Positions 61,732-64,000 of a stretch of 64,000 nucleotides of DNA are shown here, piece by piece. Under the pieces are notes generated by a model, which worked only from the letters and a program-made list of their open reading frames with translations, did no database searches and was not told the DNA's origin. Numbering within the stretch: the stretch's first letter is position 1; each line of letters begins with the position of its first letter. The stretch is from Vulcanimicrobiota bacterium (GTDB taxonomy: Bacteria; Vulcanimicrobiota; Vulcanimicrobiia; Vulcanimicrobiales; Vulcanimicrobiaceae), in the NCBI GenBank assembly GCA_003161435.1, contig PMOS01000020.1:19437-83436 (forward strand), given 5' to 3'. Position numbers and translations under genes: made by a program.

Positions 61732-62702
61732 CGGAGGTACATCCGGAGATCGCGGACGAACGCGGCGAACGGCTCGGGCGCCAACAGCCCGCGCGCGCCG
61801 ACGGCCCGTTCGACGCGCTCCAGGACGTCGAGTGCAGCTCGCTCGATCGCGTAGCGCGCAGCGTCGACGGTCGTTCGTAGACGCCGCTCGCTTTCGGCGG
61901 CTGGGTCGACGTCCCACGCGGACCACGCTTCGGCGCACGCGCGAACCCACTGAGCAGCAGTGTGCGCGGCGACGACGCACTCGCCTAGGCGCGTCATTTG
62001 CACGGCATCCTCGCCGGTGGAGCGTCGCACGGCGAAGGCTGCCAACTCGTCTGCAAGGCGCGCTACGCCGCCGGCTTGCACCGCGACGAATCGCGCGGCG
62101 CCGGCGGCGAACCACGGCTGGCGATCGTAGTCACCGACGTCCCCGATCACCGCGTCGGATCCGAGTCGCACGCCGGTGAAATCGACCGCGAAACTGTCGG
62201 ATTCCCGCATCCCGAGCGGATCCCAGGAGTCGCGGTCGATGCGGACCGGCACACGCTCCATCGGCACGAGGAGCATCTGCGACGCGCCGTTCGGGTCGCG
62301 CGCGGTTATCAGAGCACGGGCGACCGTACCGGCGCCGGAGCAAAACGTCTTGCGTCCACCGAGCTCCAGCCAGGCATCGCCGGCGGCGACGATGCGCACG
62401 CCGTCCGGCGGCGCCGTGTTCCAAACGCCGAACAGCACTCCGGCTGCGGCCTCGCCGTTCGCGGTCGTGCGCTGGCGTTCCGTGCCGCAACGCGACACCA
62501 AGGCGATCGCGTTACCGTGCCCCTCGATGAGCCTGCCGAGAACCAGGTCCCGATATCCCACCGCGCGCAGGTCCTCGAGCTCCGCCAACCGTCCGTCGAC
62601 CGGAACGCCGTGCTCGTCGGCCGCGGCATTGCCCAACAGACGCCGATCCGCTAGCAGCTCTTCCACAGAACGATCGGCGAGGTCGAAAGTGGAGAACAGC
62701 AT
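61662..62702 (-). CDS. Acyl-CoA-dehydrogenase-like flavoprotein
   Basis: A 346-residue member of the acyl-CoA dehydrogenase superfamily. The middle beta-domain is recognisable (AWLELGGRKTFCSGAGTVAR, like the family's L-x-G-x-K-x-x-x-T/S), followed by the flavin-contact region DSWDPLGMRESDSFAVDFTG and a C-terminal helical domain. It is shorter than the usual 380 residues, and the catalytic Glu is not obvious. ATG 62702 is preferred to a frame reaching 62762. Convergent with the glycosyltransferase gene with 70 bases of overlap. It is commonly grouped with the three genes to its left in other genomes, as far as I recall. Confidence 0.85.
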   Translation of the reverse strand: MLFSTFDLADRSVEELLADRRLLGNAAADEHGVPVDGRLAELEDLRAVGYRDLVLGRLIEGHGNAIALVSRCGTERQRTTANGEAAAGVLFGVWNTAPPDGVRIVAAGDAWLELGGRKTFCSGAGTVARALITARDPNGASQMLLVPMERVPVRIDRDSWDPLGMRESDSFAVDFTGVRLGSDAVIGDVGDYDRQPWFAAGAARFVAVQAGGVARLADELAAFAVRRSTGEDAVQMTRLGECVVAAHTAAQWVRACAEAWSAWDVDPAAESERRLRTTVDAARYAIERAALDVLERVERAVGARGLLAPEPFAAFVRDLRMYLRQPAPDLAISRVGRDAFEHACAE

Positions 62703-62800
62703 CGAACGCCCCTCGTATGCGCCGAGAGCAGGCACCTCCCTTTTCACGCGAGCGGCGAGCACGATTCGGTTGGCGCCCGTCGCTCGGGGAACATCACACT

Positions 62801-62989
62801 ATGGCTAACGAGAAAAGCGACCAAACGCTCGAACGTGCGACGCAACCCGGCGAGACGACCTTCGGCGACGGAGAGACGACGAACGACGACAAGGTCGCCG
62901 GCGATTTGAGGACGGAAACCGGCGAGCAACTCTACGCTGAAACCGGCCAAGACGGAAAGCCGCTCGAGGAGTCGCGCCCGAAGGATTGA
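62801..62989 (+). CDS. Small acidic hydrophilic protein
   Basis: A 62-residue, highly polar protein (Glu, Asp, Thr, Gly, Lys), from MANEKSDQTLERATQPGETT to the end, without hydrophobic core residues, so probably disordered. Such proteins are often stress-induced in soil bacteria. The ATG has GGGGAA at about ten bases. Its stop is 12 bases from the stop of the convergent MFS gene. Function unknown. Confidence 0.6.
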   Translation: MANEKSDQTLERATQPGETTFGDGETTNDDKVAGDLRTETGEQLYAETGQDGKPLEESRPKD

Positions 62990-63001
62990 ACGGCGGCGCG
63001 G

Positions 63002-64000
63002 TTAGGTTCCGATTCCCGCCGGCACGCGCCCTTGTGACACAGGCTCTTCGAGCTCCTCGACGAGCTCGGTGTTGACGTCGGTGCGCGGTGCGGCTCGCGC
63101 GGTGCGCAGGTTCGGGAGAAAGAGCAGCAACGGGATCGTGCAGACGAACAGGATCGCCGAGACGCGGAAGAGGTAGAGGTACGCGACGACGTTCGCGTCG
63201 GCGCTGATCATTCCGGCGAGCAGCGCGCGCGTTCGCTCCATGCCGAGCGCGCCGACCGCGCCGGCGATCGCCGGGTGCGCGAGCGTCGAAGCCCCGGCCA
63301 TAGCATCGGCCACCGCCACGGTGCGCCGTACCTGCAGCACCTGGAGCACCGCTATGCCCACGTTTCCGCCGAGATACCGCACCAGGGTTGCGATCCCCGT
63401 GGCGTCGGAGAGAAATTGCGGCGCGATCTGCGCGAGCGTGACCGCGACCAACGGCACGAACAACAATCCGAGCGCGACGCCCTGCAGTACGCGTGGAACG
63501 AAGATGTCCCAGTAGCCGGCATCCGCGTTCAGGCTGCCCATCATCCACGCGCCGACCGCGAACATGACGAGCCCGGCACCGATGACGATGCGCGCGTCGA
63601 CGCGGCGGGTGATCGGACCGACGAACGGGATCAACACCGCGGTGGCGATCGAGCCCTGCAGGAGGAAGATGCCCGTGTCGAACGCGGGCAACCGCAGCGG
63701 GCCCTGGAAAAACAACGGCGTGACGAGGTTGATCCCGTACAGGCCGAAGCCACTCACGACCGTGATCACGCAGCCTGCGGCGAACGAGATCGTGCCAAAG
63801 ATGCGGAGGTTCACGAACGGCCGCGCGACCCGCAGTTGTGTCCAAATGAAATACGCGCCGGCTGCGATTCCGACGAAAGAGAACAGGACGATCGTCTGTG
63901 ATTCGAACCAGTCTTCGCGCTGGCCGGTCGACAGGACGAACTGGGCGCAGGCGAGCATAGCCGCGAGTGCCGCGAGACTCGGCCAGTGCAGCGGAGCGGC
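63002..64000 (-). CDS. DHA2-family MFS drug/H+ antiporter, cut by the window edge
   Basis: The C-terminal 332 or so residues of an MFS protein whose frame runs through the right edge. At least eight helices are visible. DHA2 (EmrB-type, 14-helix) features: FVLSTGQREDWF just after a helix, then ARPFVNLRIFGTISFAAGCV, GPITRRVDARIVIGAGL (loop of the second half) and RYLGGNVGIAVLQVL. It exports drugs or toxic metabolites by H+ antiport, often with an EmrA-type adaptor that is not seen here. The C-terminal tail is acidic. A decayed homologous fragment is at 21771-22000. Confidence 0.88.
   Translation of the reverse strand, partial: AAPLHWPSLAALAAMLACAQFVLSTGQREDWFESQTIVLFSFVGIAAGAYFIWTQLRVARPFVNLRIFGTISFAAGCVITVVSGFGLYGINLVTPLFFQGPLRLPAFDTGIFLLQGSIATAVLIPFVGPITRRVDARIVIGAGLVMFAVGAWMMGSLNADAGYWDIFVPRVLQGVALGLLFVPLVAVTLAQIAPQFLSDATGIATLVRYLGGNVGIAVLQVLQVRRTVAVADAMAGASTLAHPAIAGAVGALGMERTRALLAGMISADANVVAYLYLFRVSAILFVCTIPLLLFLPNLRTARAAPRTDVNTELVEELEEPVSQGRVPAGIGT

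Overview
The window is high-GC bacterial chromosome (by eye about 65% G+C). No rRNA, tRNA, transposase, integrase, phage gene or CRISPR array was recognised. A TonB-dependent receptor, lipoproteins, many Sec-type signal peptides and periplasmic CpxP/Spy- and OsmC-type proteins point to a diderm, aerobic heterotroph. The large LuxR regulator, the SpoIIE-type phosphatase, a receptor with a carboxypeptidase-like N-terminal domain and the many proteins without close known relatives would fit a poorly cultured soil lineage such as Eremiobacterota/Vulcanimicrobiota (WPS-2). That placement is a guess from gene style, not a proof.

Layout. 1-5,000: a 90-bp relic of an alcohol dehydrogenase 3' end, a Rieske protein/membrane protein pair, and a minus-strand operon of a beta-hydroxyacid dehydrogenase, a secreted hydrolase and the intact alcohol dehydrogenase. 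5,000-9,950: copper/envelope region with CopA, a Met/Gly-rich membrane protein, a CpxP/Spy-like protein and secreted proteins. 10,000-17,200: FAD monooxygenase plus VOC enzyme, a CPA1 Na+/H+ antiporter, dienelactone hydrolase, MsrA and an S15-type lipoprotein hydrolase. 17,300-23,200: a strip with several broken genes (epimerase with an in-frame TGA, amidohydrolase and MFS fragments on either side of a hipBA module, a frameshifted nucleoside permease) and, among them, a DsbA/FrnE-like gene in which TGA replaces the first active-site Cys.

23,200-36,500: two convergent class-C beta-lactamase-fold proteins (one without the Ser nucleophile), a TonB receptor, an MFS transporter, an unusual jelly-roll/redoxin protein, an HxlR regulator with two VOC genes, and an ABC exporter pair. 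36,600-49,750: DUF4139 protein, aldo/keto reductase, a lipoprotein with a Pro-Thr linker, a 914-residue LuxR-type ATPase regulator, tandem Cys-rich secreted peptides, a PAS/SpoIIE/HATPase regulator, and a molybdenum oxidoreductase/flavin reductase pair. 49,870-57,550: a catabolic cluster resembling the protocatechuate 4,5-cleavage (lig) pathway. 57,600-64,000: zwf, then PIG-L deacetylase, NodS-like methyltransferase, glycosyltransferase and an acyl-CoA-dehydrogenase-like protein, and the edge of a DHA2 MFS transporter.

The strongest discovery is the candidate selenoprotein at 19173-19781: the UGA lies exactly at the CPFC-type redox Cys and is followed, 17 bases downstream, by a hairpin whose apex reads GGUCUG, as in the E. 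coli fdhF SECIS. Other leads are a palindrome of the form GTAGGG-N4-CCCTAC found at two promoter regions around the LuxR genes, a TetR-type operator with no repressor gene nearby, and the conserved-looking PIG-L/methyltransferase/glycosyltransferase/dehydrogenase cluster of unknown product.
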